This document shows, piece by piece, positions 48,452-58,690 of a stretch of DNA of 64,000 nt. This DNA is from Enoplolaimus lenunculus (Eukaryota > Nematoda > Enoplea > Enoplida > Thoracostomopsidae): positions 310,001-374,000 of the forward strand of contig JASANG010002574.1 in NCBI GenBank assembly GCA_030248215.1, written 5' to 3'. Position 1 is the first letter of the stretch. Every line of letters begins with the position of its first letter. Both the position numbers and the translations under genes were made by a program. The notes beneath the pieces are model-generated. The model did no database searches. It saw only the letters and a program-made list of their open reading frames with translations, and had not been told where the DNA came from.

Positions 48452-48644
48452 GGCCCATGTATAGAACAGGGCCGGAACAGTAGCATAAGCATATTCCTAA
48501 GCCTAAGCCTAAGCGTATGGATAAGCCTATTCCTAAGCCTAAGTCTAAGCCTAAGCCCGAGCCTAAGCAAAAAATTAATCTAAAGCTTGAACCGACTCTA
48601 AAGCCCGTCCGGAAAACGATCCGGCTCTGTTCTATACATGGGCC
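48452..48644. mobile_element. Family 1 element, perfect 8-bp duplication
   Basis: ACATTTTC occurs at 48444-48451 and 48645-48652. The two TIRs, GGCCCATGTATAGAACAGGG and inverse, are almost identical, so this is among the youngest copies. Confidence 0.9.
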
Positions 48645-49159
48645 ACATTTTCGATACGATATTTAAATGGTTATTATGGTAAGAATGTGCGCAAGGTATC
48701 AAGCACAGCAGAATCATTAATTATAACCACGGCCGACGTTTCCCAACGATGAATCGATTAAAAACATTCTCGAATGTATATATGTACTCCAGTGAAATAT
48801 TTCACTATATATTTCTAAAACGCAATGGAACCCAGATCATCTGAAGTGCTTTATCTCCCTGCACGAGCTGTTTAGAATAAAACTGAAACCAAAGTATACC
48901 TTTTTCTGTGATAAGCATTAGCTAATTTTGTATTTCTAAATTCGATTGAAACGAAACGTAAATACTTAAAGACGAAAGAATTATTTTAAAACGAAACTTT
49001 AAGTAGTGATATATGATACGTCATAAACATTAATTTTTACAGATCTTCAGGTTCTAAAAGCAAATGCAGAATACTAACGGTTTTGTATAAAATAATGGGT
49101 TAAAATTTGGCAATCTAATTTCGAAACTATTTAAGGTGTATAGCTGCCCACAAAAATGT

Positions 49160-49392
49160 TTGACCCATGTTAATGAAACGTATGTCTACTAACTCTAAGC
49201 CTAAGCGTATCGTTAGCCTGGATGTAAGCCAAAACCTACTCCAAGTCTAAGCGTAGCGTTAGCATAAACATAAGCCTAATCCTAAACCAAGTCTAAGCGT
49301 AGCGTTAGCCTAAACATAAGCCTAATCCTAATTCAAAGTCTAAACCAAAAGCATTAGTCCAAAACCTGGGCCTTATAATCTTTAAATGTCCG
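49160..49392. repeat. Family 1-like remnant with a longer tandem unit
   Basis: A GACCCATGTTAATG end is followed by CCTAAGC units arranged in a longer repeat: AAGTCTAAGCGTAGCGTTAG plus a CCTAATCC stretch, about 50-60 bases, two to three times. The right TIR is not found. Confidence 0.45.
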
Positions 49393-49544
49393 CCCGTCTT
49401 CCTAATTTGGGATTGACAAAACCAAAAATATACGTAAAATGAAAAATATCCAAACACTAAAAAATAAAAAAATGGGAACGCATACGTGAAATAATGCTTA
49501 AAACAACGCAGTTAAACGTTAACCTAACATTCAAGGAAGTGACT

Positions 49545-49875
49545 TGGTACTATCAAGTGTGGATAATCGCTATTTAACAAGAGTGAGCAACTGGGCACAT
49601 TCTGTGTAGAAAACAATGTATCCGGCACGCGTTGCGTTTTTGGCCACACCCACCTTTATTTAGAAGGGGTGTACAACCGGTGCGAACCATAGCACTTTAT
49701 GTATGCGGTTCAAACATGCTCCCCTTATAGTTCAATTTAGGGGTATTCATTTGATAGCGACCCCTCTGTAAACAAGGAGGGGTCGGCCAAAAACACAACG
49801 CCTCGTGGTATATTTTGTACCATGTGTAAGCCCAAGAGTTTCACACTCCTGTAATTATCCGCTCTTGGTGCTATT
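49545..49875. mobile_element. Family 9 element
   Basis: CAAGAGTGAGCAACTGGGC...GCGTTGCGTTTTTGGCC and the inverse arm GGTCGGCCAAAAACACAACG...CACACTCC. Confidence 0.68.
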
Positions 49876-49879
49876 AAAT

Positions 49880-50620
49880 ATTGCAAACGTTCATTTTCAT
49901 GCTTAATTTTAATTTCCGTCACTCAAATTTCGCTACAAATAAATAGTTGTTTGGTTTGGAATGACAATTGCTATCTGTGACGTATATTTTATTTTAATCT
50001 AATTGCTGCGCGCATCTAAAAGTCTACGTCTGGCTTCGGCCCAAAATCGACCTTCAGCTCTAGTAGAATGTTTTCTGGTATTTCTGGCAATTTCGGAGGT
50101 GAAATTATTCATAATTTTACAAAAATTGCGTCGTTCGAAACCATATAAATAGCAAATTAATGAAGATTTTGCCAGAATGCATCAAATTACCGTTTAAACC
50201 GCAGCAAATTTTAGCGTCGCGATGCGTTACTTATATTTTAAAAATAAATAAATTTTATTGGCAAACATCGCAAAAATAATTGTCCTGTATTGTTTGTAAA
50301 ATATTAAAATTGCATAAGATTTGTTTGAGAAACACAGATTTTACAACAAATTGAATTTATTTTGAACAAAAAAAACGCAAAATATTTCAATCTTTGCGAG
50401 AATCGAACTGCAACAAACTTTGTTGAAATGCTTTCGTAGTATCTGACGGCAAATATAGCGAAAATAAGGTGTGATTAAAGACGACGTAATTACAGTTTGC
50501 AGTAACGGTTCACAAGTTTAATGCAAGAATCCCGTATTATTTTTCAACTATGGTTTGTAGATGTGTTTGCAGGTAAATTTGGTGTAACAGCAATGTAATT
50601 TTATTTCGGAAATAAGCCTA
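49880..50620. other. No gene seen
   Basis: AT-rich unique sequence between a family-9 and a family-4 element. Confidence 0.35.
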
Positions 50621-50625
50621 AATTA

Positions 50626-50882
50626 CACGGTAAATCGCAGTGGGCTGATTTTAACTCAGAATTAGTTGAATCACTCAGCCTGAGTTAGGACATTCAGAAC
50701 TCAGAATTCTGAGTCAATAAAACTCTCTCTGACTTATAATTGTTCAACTTATGAGGAATCAACTGAACTCAGAGTAAGGATCAACCCAACGCAGAGTGAG
50801 TTAATATTTACAGTTATTAACTCAGAAATAACTAACGTTTTAGCTGAGTTGATTAATAATAAACTCACTGGAATTTACTGAG
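50626..50882. mobile_element. Family 4 element, TA target
   Basis: Flanked by TA (50624-50625 and 50883-50884). Ends CACGGTAAATCGCAGTG and CACTGGAATTTACTGAG. A family-11 copy follows directly. Confidence 0.7.
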
Positions 50883-50885
50883 TAT

Positions 50886-51390
50886 AGATTTCAACCAGAG
50901 GTAAATAATACCGGAGCTGGAGCCAGTGTAACAGCCTGAGTTTGCCCACGTCAAATCTTTACCCTCGGTTAAAATTTGCCTATGCCAATATTTTGTCTCT
51001 GGAAACATTTTCCTAGCCATAGCTTTCCGCCCGGAAACATTGGCCAAGGCAGATCTTTCCCTTCAAGACAAAAATTTGAGAAGCCTGAGGCACGGCGAAA
51101 TTTAGGTAGTTGAAATATTGTTTAATTTGTTAATTTTAGCAAATATCTATAAAGGTGTTGGTTTATGTCTTGGTTTTACGCGTTACAAAATCTCAGCAAT
51201 ATTTTGTGACGAAAATTGTTCCAAGAGTCATAAAACAAAACGCACCAAACAAATTTAATTTTATAAAAGTATGCCAAATTTCACTACCGAGGTTACCGAT
51301 ACATCCGGCAGAAATTCTAACAGAGCCGCAGCCGGATGTTGATATTCTGTCGCCGGAGCCGGAGATTGACCTCCGGTTGTACACTGGCAA
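50886..51390. mobile_element. Family 11 element
   Basis: TTCAACCAGAGGTAAATAAT left, GATTGACCTCCGGTTGTACA right, GCCGGAGCCGG at the end. Confidence 0.58.
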
Positions 51391-51621
51391 ATTTAATTTT
51401 TAGGCACCCATTTCAAAGATTAGTAATTCATTTCTTGCTGATTATAGATACATCGGTTGTGTCGCTTAATGTCGGCCTTTTTCTTACAATATTCAATATT
51501 AAGCTATTGGCTCATGTTATTTTGAGGGGCGAACCAGTTTTTTTGCTTAACTATAATAGAGTAAGCTGTTTAGGTTAATGTTTTGTGCATAATTAGGCCC
51601 GAGATTAGGCTTAAGCTTAGT

Positions 51622-51824
51622 GGCCCATGTTACTTCTAGGGCCGTCCTGGTTTCTGGTGGTTCTGTTAAAGAGTAGGCCTGCAATCTAGATTACATTTTT
51701 TTGCTTAGGTTTAGGCTTAGGCTTTTGCTAAGGCTTAGGAATACGCTTTTGCAATGATTACGCTTAGGCTTAGGTTTAGGAATACTCTTAATCCACTGTT
51801 ACGGCCCTAAAAGTAGCATTGGTC
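51622..51824. mobile_element. Family 1, TTACTTTTAGGGGCG subtype
   Basis: GGCCCATGTTACTTCTAGGG left, inverse CCCTAAAAGTAGCATTGG right, TTAGGC blocks between. Flanks AGCTTAGT and GGCTCAAT match at 5 of 8. Family-1 debris surrounds it at 51515-51600 and 51835-51910. Confidence 0.65.
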
Positions 51825-52179
51825 GGCTCAATTATAGGCTCATACACTAAGGGTTAGACTTTAGGCTAATTGAATATGCTTGTACTACTGCAACGCCTTT
51901 AGTATAATAACATAGGTCAAATTTATTCAAGCATTGTTCTTCATGTTTTAAAGGAACAGCCTGTTTACATTTTGTCTTCGTTGTTTCAAATGTCTAGTTT
52001 ATTGTTCTGGCTTAAAAATGATGTGATTACACAAAATTAGAATGCAATATGACATTTTTATTCTAGTCCCACCGAAAAACGTTCCGCCACTGATCTTTAC
52101 ATGGGACACATTGATTAGCAAACTATAGAAAGAATTTTTTGTTTGACCTCAATCGACCACTACCACGCCATTCGTTTTA

Positions 52180-52510
52180 GCACAAATTGATGATCACTGT
52201 TTAACAACAGTGCGCAACTACAGAAATTTGTATGGTGCAAAATGTACCACCGAGCGTTGCGTTTTTGGCCACCCATCCCCTTATTTAGGGGCAGGGTATT
52301 ATCACATGCAATATTCCTAAATTAAACCATAATCAGTGCATTTTTGATGCCGGTTGCATGAAGTGCCATGGTTCGCACAGGTTGTATCCCTAAACAAGGA
52401 AGGTTGGATGGCCAAAAATGCAACGCGTGCCGGACACATTCTTTACTACACAGAATGTACCCAGTTGAATACTCTAATTGAAGTATGAATCATCCACTCT
52501 TGCTATTAGC
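52180..52510. mobile_element. Family 9 element
   Basis: The arms contain GAGCGTTGCGTTTTTGGCC and GGCCAAAAATGCAACGCG, and the centre TCGCACAGGTTGTATCC. Confidence 0.68.
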
Positions 52511-52629
52511 AATTACCGCTCCAGTGTTTGAAAACTTTGAACCGAATACGATTAGTGATACAGTTACATCTCATTGGACCTCATATTTACTGGAGTTCTA
52601 GTGCTGTAAAAACGCCATTGTTCTTGAAG

Positions 52630-52864
52630 ATTTGATCCACTCAATATTCTTAAGCGTAATCCTAAACGTAAAGCCTAAACCTAAGAGTAAGCTTAAGCTT
52701 TAGACTAATTTTTTGCTTGGCTTAGGCTTAGGCTTAGTCATAGGGCTCAACTCATTTTTACGCTTAGTCTTAGGATTTAGGCTTACGCTTAAGAAAATGC
52801 TCATTCTTACGCTTACGCTTGGGTTTAGGAATATGCTTATAATAGTGTTCCGACCCTGTTCTTT
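52630..52864. mobile_element. Family 1, left end lost
   Basis: CCTAAACG and TTAGGC runs in opposite orientations, right end GTTCCGACCCTGTTCTTTAC. It abuts the open stretch at 52868. Confidence 0.55.
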
Positions 52865-52867
52865 ACA

Positions 52868-52983
52868 TTCGTCGAGATTTCTAACGAAACGTCGAGTCGA
52901 TGAAATTTCGGATGAAAAAGGTGTCGATGGACCAATTGTCAGTCGACAAATTGTGAAATACCGGCAGACATTTCTCAGCATTT
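52868..52983 (+). CDS. Possible short exon, unassigned
   Basis: Right after the truncated end of a family-1 element there is an open stretch reading RRVDEISDEKGVDGPIVSRQ, charged and coding-like, up to a TAA at about 52983. No clear acceptor precedes it. Candidate donors inside (GTGTCG, GTCAGT, GTGAAA) leave phases that do not fit the candidate exon at 53096. It could be an exon whose start was overwritten by the transposon, or a chance open frame. Confidence 0.2.
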
Positions 52984-53095
52984 AAATCGCTAGTTTCGCT
53001 AAAACCGCATGCATATATGTATATACCTGCGCTAATTGGTCTTAGAAAATGTATAATTAATAGTTTAAAATTTAATTAAGAGTCAATATTTACAG

Positions 53096-53187
53096 ACAAC
53101 TTTTAGGCCACAAAAGATTACTGGTGACCACGAATAATGCTTATTGCGATTCAGATTCATATATTGGTGTTTGCTGCTTCTGCAACG
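53096..53187 (+). CDS. Candidate internal exon, Cys-containing
   Basis: The stretch is bounded by an acceptor (CAATATTTACAG) and a donor (AACG then GTAAATT). One frame is open throughout: one base, 30 codons, one base. It reads LLGHKRLLVTTNNAYCDSDS and then ends with three cysteines in five residues (VCCFCN). It needs two bases from the previous exon and leaves one base for the next. It does not join in phase to the Lys-rich exon at 54570, so at least one exon would lie between them, possibly under the damaged A/C tract at 53.7 kb. No domain is recognised. Confidence 0.45.
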
Positions 53188-53304
53188 GTAAATTAACCTT
53201 TATATAACGTGAAGAATAATCAGCTTGTATTTCGTTTAAGCTTAAGAACCCAGTTGCTAAAATGCGTCAAGAAAACGAAAGCACATTTTAGTGTCAGCCT
53301 GAAC

Positions 53305-53460
53305 AAGTACAGGATCGTAGCCAGCTCACCTTGCTAAGGGGGGCTAAAAATTTTTTCAAGGGGGCATTCAAACGTTTTTAAAGACTTGCAAGCAAGGTTG
53401 AAAATTTTCTAGAGGGGACTAAACGTTTTTAGGGGGGGCTAAGCCCTCCCCCCTGGGCGT
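53305..53460 (+). repeat. Family 12 copy
   Basis: CGTAGCCAGCTCACCTTGC, GGGGGGCTAAAAATTTTTTC and ACTTGCAAGCAAGGTTGAAA, the least diverged copy in the window. Confidence 0.55.
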
Positions 53461-53599
53461 CCTTATTTCTTGCAAAAAATTTTGGTACTAAAATATGTCA
53501 CAGTGGTTTTGAACTCGTAACACATTTGTACACTGTTGTGTATGGAGTATGCGACATTTTTTGAAAAGATCAATGCTCTTGTACACTTTAATCCCGTAA

Positions 53600-53700
53600 G
53601 CTATTTAGGTTTAGGCTTTTAGTTTCAAGAAAAGGCTTTCTTAAGCCTAAGCCGTTCTCTAAGTCACCTATAAAACCTAAACTTATACCAAAGCCAAAAA
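53600..53700. mobile_element. Family 1 debris before the A/C tract
   Basis: TTAGGTTTAGGC followed by CCTAAGCCG units and no TIRs. The hexamers degrade directly into the A-rich tract at 53694. Confidence 0.4.
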
Positions 53701-53985
53701 AAAATAAAAAAAAAAAAGGGGAAAAAACAAAATAACAAAAAACAACAAAAAAAAAAAAAAAAAAAAAAACAACAAAAAAAACAACAAAAAAAAAATCCCC
53801 CCAAAACCCCCCCCCCAACTCCACCAAAAAAAAACACCCCAAAAAAAAAACCACAACATATAACACTAACCAAAAACAACAATCTCAACTTCAACCTTAA
53901 AATACACACCAACAAAAAAAAAAAAAACAAACAACAACACAAAAACACCACACACCCTCAACCAAAAACACAAAAACCCCTGTCG
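53694..53985 (+). other. Nearly G-free A/C tract, likely damaged sequence
   Basis: Around 290 bases with a single GGGG and otherwise almost only A and C, with long A and C homopolymers and few T. It starts gradually inside family-1 debris. Natural repeats here have clear units and this has none. A low-quality consensus is likely. Confidence 0.6.
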
Positions 53986-54334
53986 CCTCATAGTGCAAAT
54001 TCCTGAAATGTGAAATCACAGTACGTGCACATGCAAATTAAAACCAAAACGAACAACCACCTAAACGCGGCCCCGTTGGGTTGAGGTCGCACAAATGCCG
54101 AACTTATATATCTCTATTTTCTCTAGTAATACTTTCGTATCTTTTCGGTTGTCTTCGCCCAAAAATTGTTTAGCAAAAATTTTACCATATTTAAGCTTTT
54201 CATGACCTTTCCTGATCATTTCACACCATAATTTAAATTTTTGAAAAATTTGATTTTTACGGTCTCAAGTTCCCGACTTGGAGCCGAAAATGTTTTTGTA
54301 CAAAAAGTCCGACAAACCGTTTCGATTGTGTTAG

Positions 54335-54540
54335 TTTTGCAGAGAGAACTCGCAGCTTCAACTTGAATGTTCACGGTTTTGATATAAAAAATTTGAAGAT
54401 GCAACTTGTGTGTACAAGTTTTTGCAGCAAGATGTAGAAATTGCAGATTTGGTTCGTAAACACATTAATAAATCTGTTGCAGCAGCGAGTTGCAGTTGCA
54501 AGTTCACGCTGCAAAAACTTACACATGTGAAAGTGTTATT
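54335..54540. mobile_element. Family 6 remnant beside a splice acceptor
   Basis: GAGAACTCGCAGCTTCAAC...GCAAAAACTTACACATGTG, right end only. It stops about 30 bases before the Lys-rich exon. Confidence 0.55.
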
Positions 54541-54569
54541 TAAAATTCTCTATTCTTTGTTTATTTCAG

Positions 54570-55547
54570 TTGACTTATGGTGAATCTGCAAACTACGATG
54601 GTTTGGAAACGGGAATCAAACGAGCAAATGTTGAAGCCGATATAGCGATGCATGAGCGAGAACCAAGAAGAGTTCAAAGAAACGCAGGAGATTTAGCGCA
54701 ACATGAGCTTCAGCGCATTCGAATTCAACGTCAGATTTCCACTGGACTCAATGTTAACGACGATGCTGGAACGAAAGCGAAGAATGTAAAACGGACTAAA
54801 GACAAACAAGAAAACAAGATAAAAGACAAGAAAAACAAAACAAAAGGAAACGCCAAGAAGAAAGAAAAGGAAGCAAAAGATAAAGCAAAAAAGAAAAAAG
54901 ATAAATCAAACGACAAAAAAGCGAAGAAAGAAAAAGAAATTAAAAACAAAGAAAAAGAAGCCAAAGATAAAGCAAAAAAGAACAAAGATAAAGCAAACAA
55001 CAAAAAAGAGAAGAAAGATAAAGAAATTAAAAAGAAAGAAAAAGAAGCCAAAGATAAAGCAAACGACAAAAAAGCGAAGAAAGAAAAAGAAATTAAAAAC
55101 AAAGAAAAAGAAGCCAAAGATAAAGCAAAAAAGAACAAAGATAAAGCAAACGACAAAAAAGAGAAGAAAGAAAAAGAAATTAAAAACAAAGAAAAAGAAG
55201 CCAAAGATAAAGCAAAAAAGAACAAAGATAAAGCAAACGACAAAAAAGAAAAGAAAGAAAAACAAATTAAAAATGAAAAAACGAAAAAAGAAAAACAATT
55301 GAAAGAGAAGAAAACAAAACAAGAAAAGGAAGCTGAACGAAAAGCTAAGAAAGCGGAAAACAAGCGAAAGATGGAAGAGAAAAAAGCCAAAAATAAAGCA
55401 GAGAAAGAGAAAAAGAAAGCAGAGCGTGAAGCCCAACAAAAACGAAAACAAGCCGAAAAAGAAAAAGCACGAGCGGAAAAGAAAGCGACCAGGGAACGTA
55501 AGCAGAGAGAGCGAAAGAATAAACTGAATACAAAAAACCAATCATAG
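54570..55547 (+). CDS. Terminal exon of a Lys/Glu-rich repetitive protein
   Basis: The acceptor TTGTTTATTTCAG ends at 54569 and the exon is open in phase 0 for 325 codons to TAG 55545-55547. The first 60 or so residues are ordinary (TYGESANYDGLETGIKRANV, then QHELQRIRIQRQIS). The rest is almost only Lys, Glu, Asp, Ala and Asn. A 29-residue unit containing KEKEAKDKAKKNKDKAN recurs about four times and is followed by an Arg-rich tail (RERKQRERKNKL). Such sequence forms a long charged single helix or stays disordered. I infer a nuclear or nucleolar, or cytoskeleton-linked, protein only from its charge. The 87-bp repeat is in frame, so unit number can change without breaking the frame. A family-6 remnant ends about 30 bases before the acceptor. 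No start codon is in this exon; upstream exons are uncertain (see 53096). The long antisense frames over it are composition artefacts. Confidence 0.75.
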   Translation: MTYGESANYDGLETGIKRANVEADIAMHEREPRRVQRNAGDLAQHELQRIRIQRQISTGLNVNDDAGTKAKNVKRTKDKQENKIKDKKNKTKGNAKKKEKEAKDKAKKKKDKSNDKKAKKEKEIKNKEKEAKDKAKKNKDKANNKKEKKDKEIKKKEKEAKDKANDKKAKKEKEIKNKEKEAKDKAKKNKDKANDKKEKKEKEIKNKEKEAKDKAKKNKDKANDKKEKKEKQIKNEKTKKEKQLKEKKTKQEKEAERKAKKAENKRKMEEKKAKNKAEKEKKKAEREAQQKRKQAEKEKARAEKKATRERKQRERKNKLNTKNQS

Positions 55548-55674
55548 CCAATGGTAAAAGGTTGAATCAGTGCCAGATCAATGATTATCCGGTAGAAATA
55601 TCCGTTTTGTACTGAAATTTTAGTTTTCGAAGCACATTTTAATCAAATTTTAAATTATTTCTTTGACTTTATAC

Positions 55675-55680
55675 ATTAAA
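55675..55680 (+). terminator. Possible poly(A) signal ATTAAA
   Basis: ATTAAA lies about 130 bases after the stop of the Lys-rich exon, in AT-rich sequence without a closer AATAAA. It is a common variant hexamer, but this is position and motif only. Confidence 0.35.
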
Positions 55681-55752
55681 CTGTACAAAAGGCGAAATAT
55701 TTTTATACTTACGCGCTAAGATACGTTTCACGTTCAGTGTCATCCTGAATGA

Positions 55753-55927
55753 GGCCAATGTTTGCAGCAGACTCGTTAGTATAAGCATATCCATAAGCGT
55801 AAAGCCAAAAATGTAAGAATGAGCTTTATACCTAAAGCCTAAGCAAAAATAGCCTAAAATTTATTATAATTTACGCTATTGCAGTTATACGCTGAAAAAC
55901 GTTCCGTCCCTGATGTTTACATTGGCC
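55753..55927. mobile_element. Family 1 diverged element
   Basis: GGCCAATGTTTGC left and AACGTTCCGTCCCTGATG...CATTGGCC right, with a decayed core. It lies in the gap between the convergent Lys-rich and FIP genes. Confidence 0.55.
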
Positions 55928-56271
55928 GTCGACGCTTACAATTTTGGTTTTAAAATTCTTTTACATATCTGAACTTATCTTCGCTGTACATTTAACTCAA
56001 AGCGCACTAATAATGACGTGTTTTAGCACTTGTATAAAATCGTAACACTTCCGTTGTTGTTTGTCAGCATACCTATATTTTTCGCAGTCATACAACCAAG
56101 CGACGGGGGTTGAAGGATCGTTCCCCTCCAAGCCAGTCAGATCGTGGGGTAAAGTTTGCGGCGCCATTGGTTCATCTGAAGGTTGCAGCTCCAATGGTTC
56201 ATCTGAAGGTCACAATGTGTTCTCTTGGCAAAATGGCTAAACCATATGGCCGAGATGCAACATAAGTATGC

Positions 56272-56460
56272 CCTGATGTATAGATCAGGGACGAACCGTT
56301 TTTCCGCGGGACTACTAAGAAGTAAGCTTAAGCTTTAGACTAATTTTGTTTTGCTTAAACCTAGGCTTAGGTGCCTATAGGCGTATCCTTGCACTGAGGC
56401 AAATAGGTGTGAATTAGGAATATGCTTATACTACTGTTACGGCCCCCGTCTATACATGAT
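56272..56460. mobile_element. Family 1 element
   Basis: CTGATGTATAGATCAGGGAC left, GTTACGGCCCCCGTCTATACAT right, short TTAGGC core. The duplication is not recognised. Confidence 0.55.
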
Positions 56461-56514
56461 AGTCGCGCTTTTATGCTTACAACAATTTAAATTTTAAAAT
56501 TCGTAAATGTAACA

Positions 56515-56580
56515 GTTCGCATGTTTGAAAACCTATCATTTAATTTTGGTGATTGGCGCTATACACATTACAAAAATACG
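56515..56580. mobile_element. Family 2 fragment
   Basis: GAAAACCTATCATTTAATTT...GGTGATTGGCGCTATACACA is a diverged single end. Confidence 0.45.
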
Positions 56581-56894
56581 GCTTGCGGTTTTCAACTATA
56601 CGTGACTGTGCTGGATGCTGCCGCGTGCCGCTACGCGCTGCTAACAAAAACATATGAAAAATAGTAGCATCCGGCGGTGAACGGCGAGTATAGTGCCACA
56701 CTTAGTTTTATTTGCTATTTTAAAATTTTTTTCCCTGCCATTCACGATTAAAATACTACGGAACGAATACATTTCAGTGAATCACAGTTTATTTCAAGAT
56801 AAAGCATCCGATGTCAGTAATAGCTGCATAAAACACAGTGTCTAAAGATGCGTACATGGCAAAATAATAATAGCCAACTCAGGTATTCAACATT

Positions 56895-57365
56895 CACTGT
56901 AAATTCCAATTACACTGTAAATTTCATTGAGTTGATTTTAGCTTAGAATGAGTTGAATCTACTCACAGGTCTGGTCTGAGCTCTGAATTAGGTGTTTCAG
57001 AAGTCAGAATTCTGCATTCGATTGAACTCATTTTGTGTTAATTAATTAACTCATCCGGAATTATATCAGCTCAGAGTGAGTAATTGTTTACTGATATTAA
57101 CTCAGAAATAATCAGAAATAACCAATTGTCTCTCGCAGTTGATTAATCAACTCAGTTAACAAGTTAGTATTTCTGAGTTATCAGCAAACATTCACTTACT
57201 CTGTTGAGTTGATTCTCTCTCTGAATTGAGTTAACTCTGGATAAGTTTTTTGAATAACTCAGAATGAGTTGAATCAACTCAAACTTCTGAGTTCTAAATG
57301 TTCCAATTTAGGCTGTGATTCAACTCATTCTCAATTAAAATCAACTCACTGGAATTTTGAGTGTT
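56895..57365. mobile_element. Family 4 double copy
   Basis: Two CACTGTAAATT starts (56895 and 56913) and two halves joined in inverted order near 57150. It ends with CAACTCACTGGAATTTTGAG. It looks like two copies merged by recombination. Confidence 0.6.
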
Positions 57366-57412
57366 GCTGGATATTTACACTGATAAAAACGCATATCATA
57401 ACTTTATATTTA

Positions 57413-57476
57413 TCCCTTTCTCACATGAATATTTTTTATTTTTATGCGGTCTAAATTTCCAACTGTAATTCGAACA
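57413..57476 (+). mobile_element. Family 7 fragment
   Basis: The CCCTTTCTCACATGAATATT end and the sequence as far as the B box (AATTCGAAC) are present. The A-box half and far end are gone. Confidence 0.5.
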
Positions 57477-57694
57477 ATTCAAATGTTAAAGCATCTAAAC
57501 TAAAAGCAATACAAAAAGTATTAAAAACTTATATTATTTCATTCAAAATAGAACTTTTAGGCCAGACAATTCTGATTTGGCTCAGAACTTTAATCTGTAC
57601 AAAAGCACGCAGCAACACAATATAGAAACTAAATTATATTCAATACACAACCTTTAATCCACATAGGCTTTCTAAAATCTTACTTAGAGTATTA

Positions 57695-57794
57695 AATTTA
57701 GTCAGCTCCTTAAAACGTAAGTACGCTTTTAAAAACGACAAAATGGTTAAGTAATTACTTAGCACGTACTCAAATACTAAGTCGTACTTAAGTA
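57695..57794. mobile_element. Family 8 right-half remnant
   Basis: GTACGCTTTTAAAAACGACA...AGTAATTACTTAGCACGTAC, cut by the family-4 insertion at 57795. The end resumes after 58046. Confidence 0.6.
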
Positions 57795-58044
57795 CACTGT
57801 AAATTCCAATGAGTTGATTAATCAATTCAGCTAGCGAGTTGGTTATTTCTGAAATAATACCAGTAAAGATTAACTCACTCTGAGTTGAGTTGATTTTGAC
57901 TCTGAAATGAGTTGACGCTGGGTGAGTTAATTGATTAACTCAGAATGAATTGAATCAACTCAAAATTCTGAGTTCTGATAGTCCTCACTCAGAATGATTG
58001 ATTCAACTCATTCTGAGTTAAAATCAACTCACTGAAATTTACAG
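57795..58044. mobile_element. Family 4 element, TA target, inside a family 8 remnant
   Basis: TA at 57793-57794 and 58045-58046. Ends CACTGTAAATTCCAATGAG and CACTGAAATTTACAG. Family-8 sequence lies on both sides (AAGTACGCTTTTAAAAACG before, GGTTTTCAAAAATCCAACC after). Confidence 0.75.
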
Positions 58045-58349
58045 TAGTGTAGGTTTTCAAAAATCCAACCAATAAAATCACAAGATTCGAGATGTCTTTG
58101 TCTAAAAAATAGGTTTCTCCATATTTGACTGATTTACTTTGGAATGACACCCAGCTGTACGAAGAAATTGTTGTTCAAAAGTGAGATAAAAGAAAAACAG
58201 ACTTTGAGTTGAGTAAAGTTGAACGTAAACAAAACGTTGAGCTGAATTGAGTTGATCAGTCGAGTCATAAGTTGAACCAATCGGGTTGGGATCTGAATTG
58301 CGAACGGCCAAACGTCACTGAAGAATACGGCTGCGGCGGCAACATCTTT

Positions 58350-58355
58350 TTATTA
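58350..58355 (-). terminator. Possible poly(A) signal AATAAA for the FIP gene
   Basis: On the minus strand AATAAA occurs about 340 bases after the FIP stop codon. No nearer canonical hexamer was seen. A remnant of a family-1 element follows at about 58370-58425. Confidence 0.35.
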
Positions 58356-58690
58356 TTGTTGCGTTTATGTTCGTAGGTTTAGGAATATGCTTTATACTAC
58401 TGTTACGGTCCTCAAAGGCGGCGATGCTCCTAAAGGCAGACCAACCACGCGAATCTCGGTTCATAACGTTTGAAAGACTGCAAAACGCTACTGGAACTGA
58501 TTGCTAATTGAGAACAGAGTTTTACTCGTCATTCTGCAGTTGAACAACGGTATATTACATACCTCGCTGACCAGTAACGAAGATTAGCAATAAACCAATG
58601 TTTTCTTGCAGAATACTGCAATGAAATTGCCAAAGCGCAGCCAAATATTGCAACGAACTGCAAACCTTGCGATCAACTTGCGCCAACAGG

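Noticed and set aside
54731-55541. Phe/Leu/Ser-rich antisense frames up to 219 codons that look like membrane proteins
   Set aside because: They are the complement of Lys/Glu codons of the plus-strand exon.
55997-56194. 65-codon minus frame containing AWLYDCEKYRYADKQQ
   Set aside because: Coding-like in places, with a possible donor (TATAG then GTATGC), but no acceptor, partner exon or known motif. Left out for lack of support.
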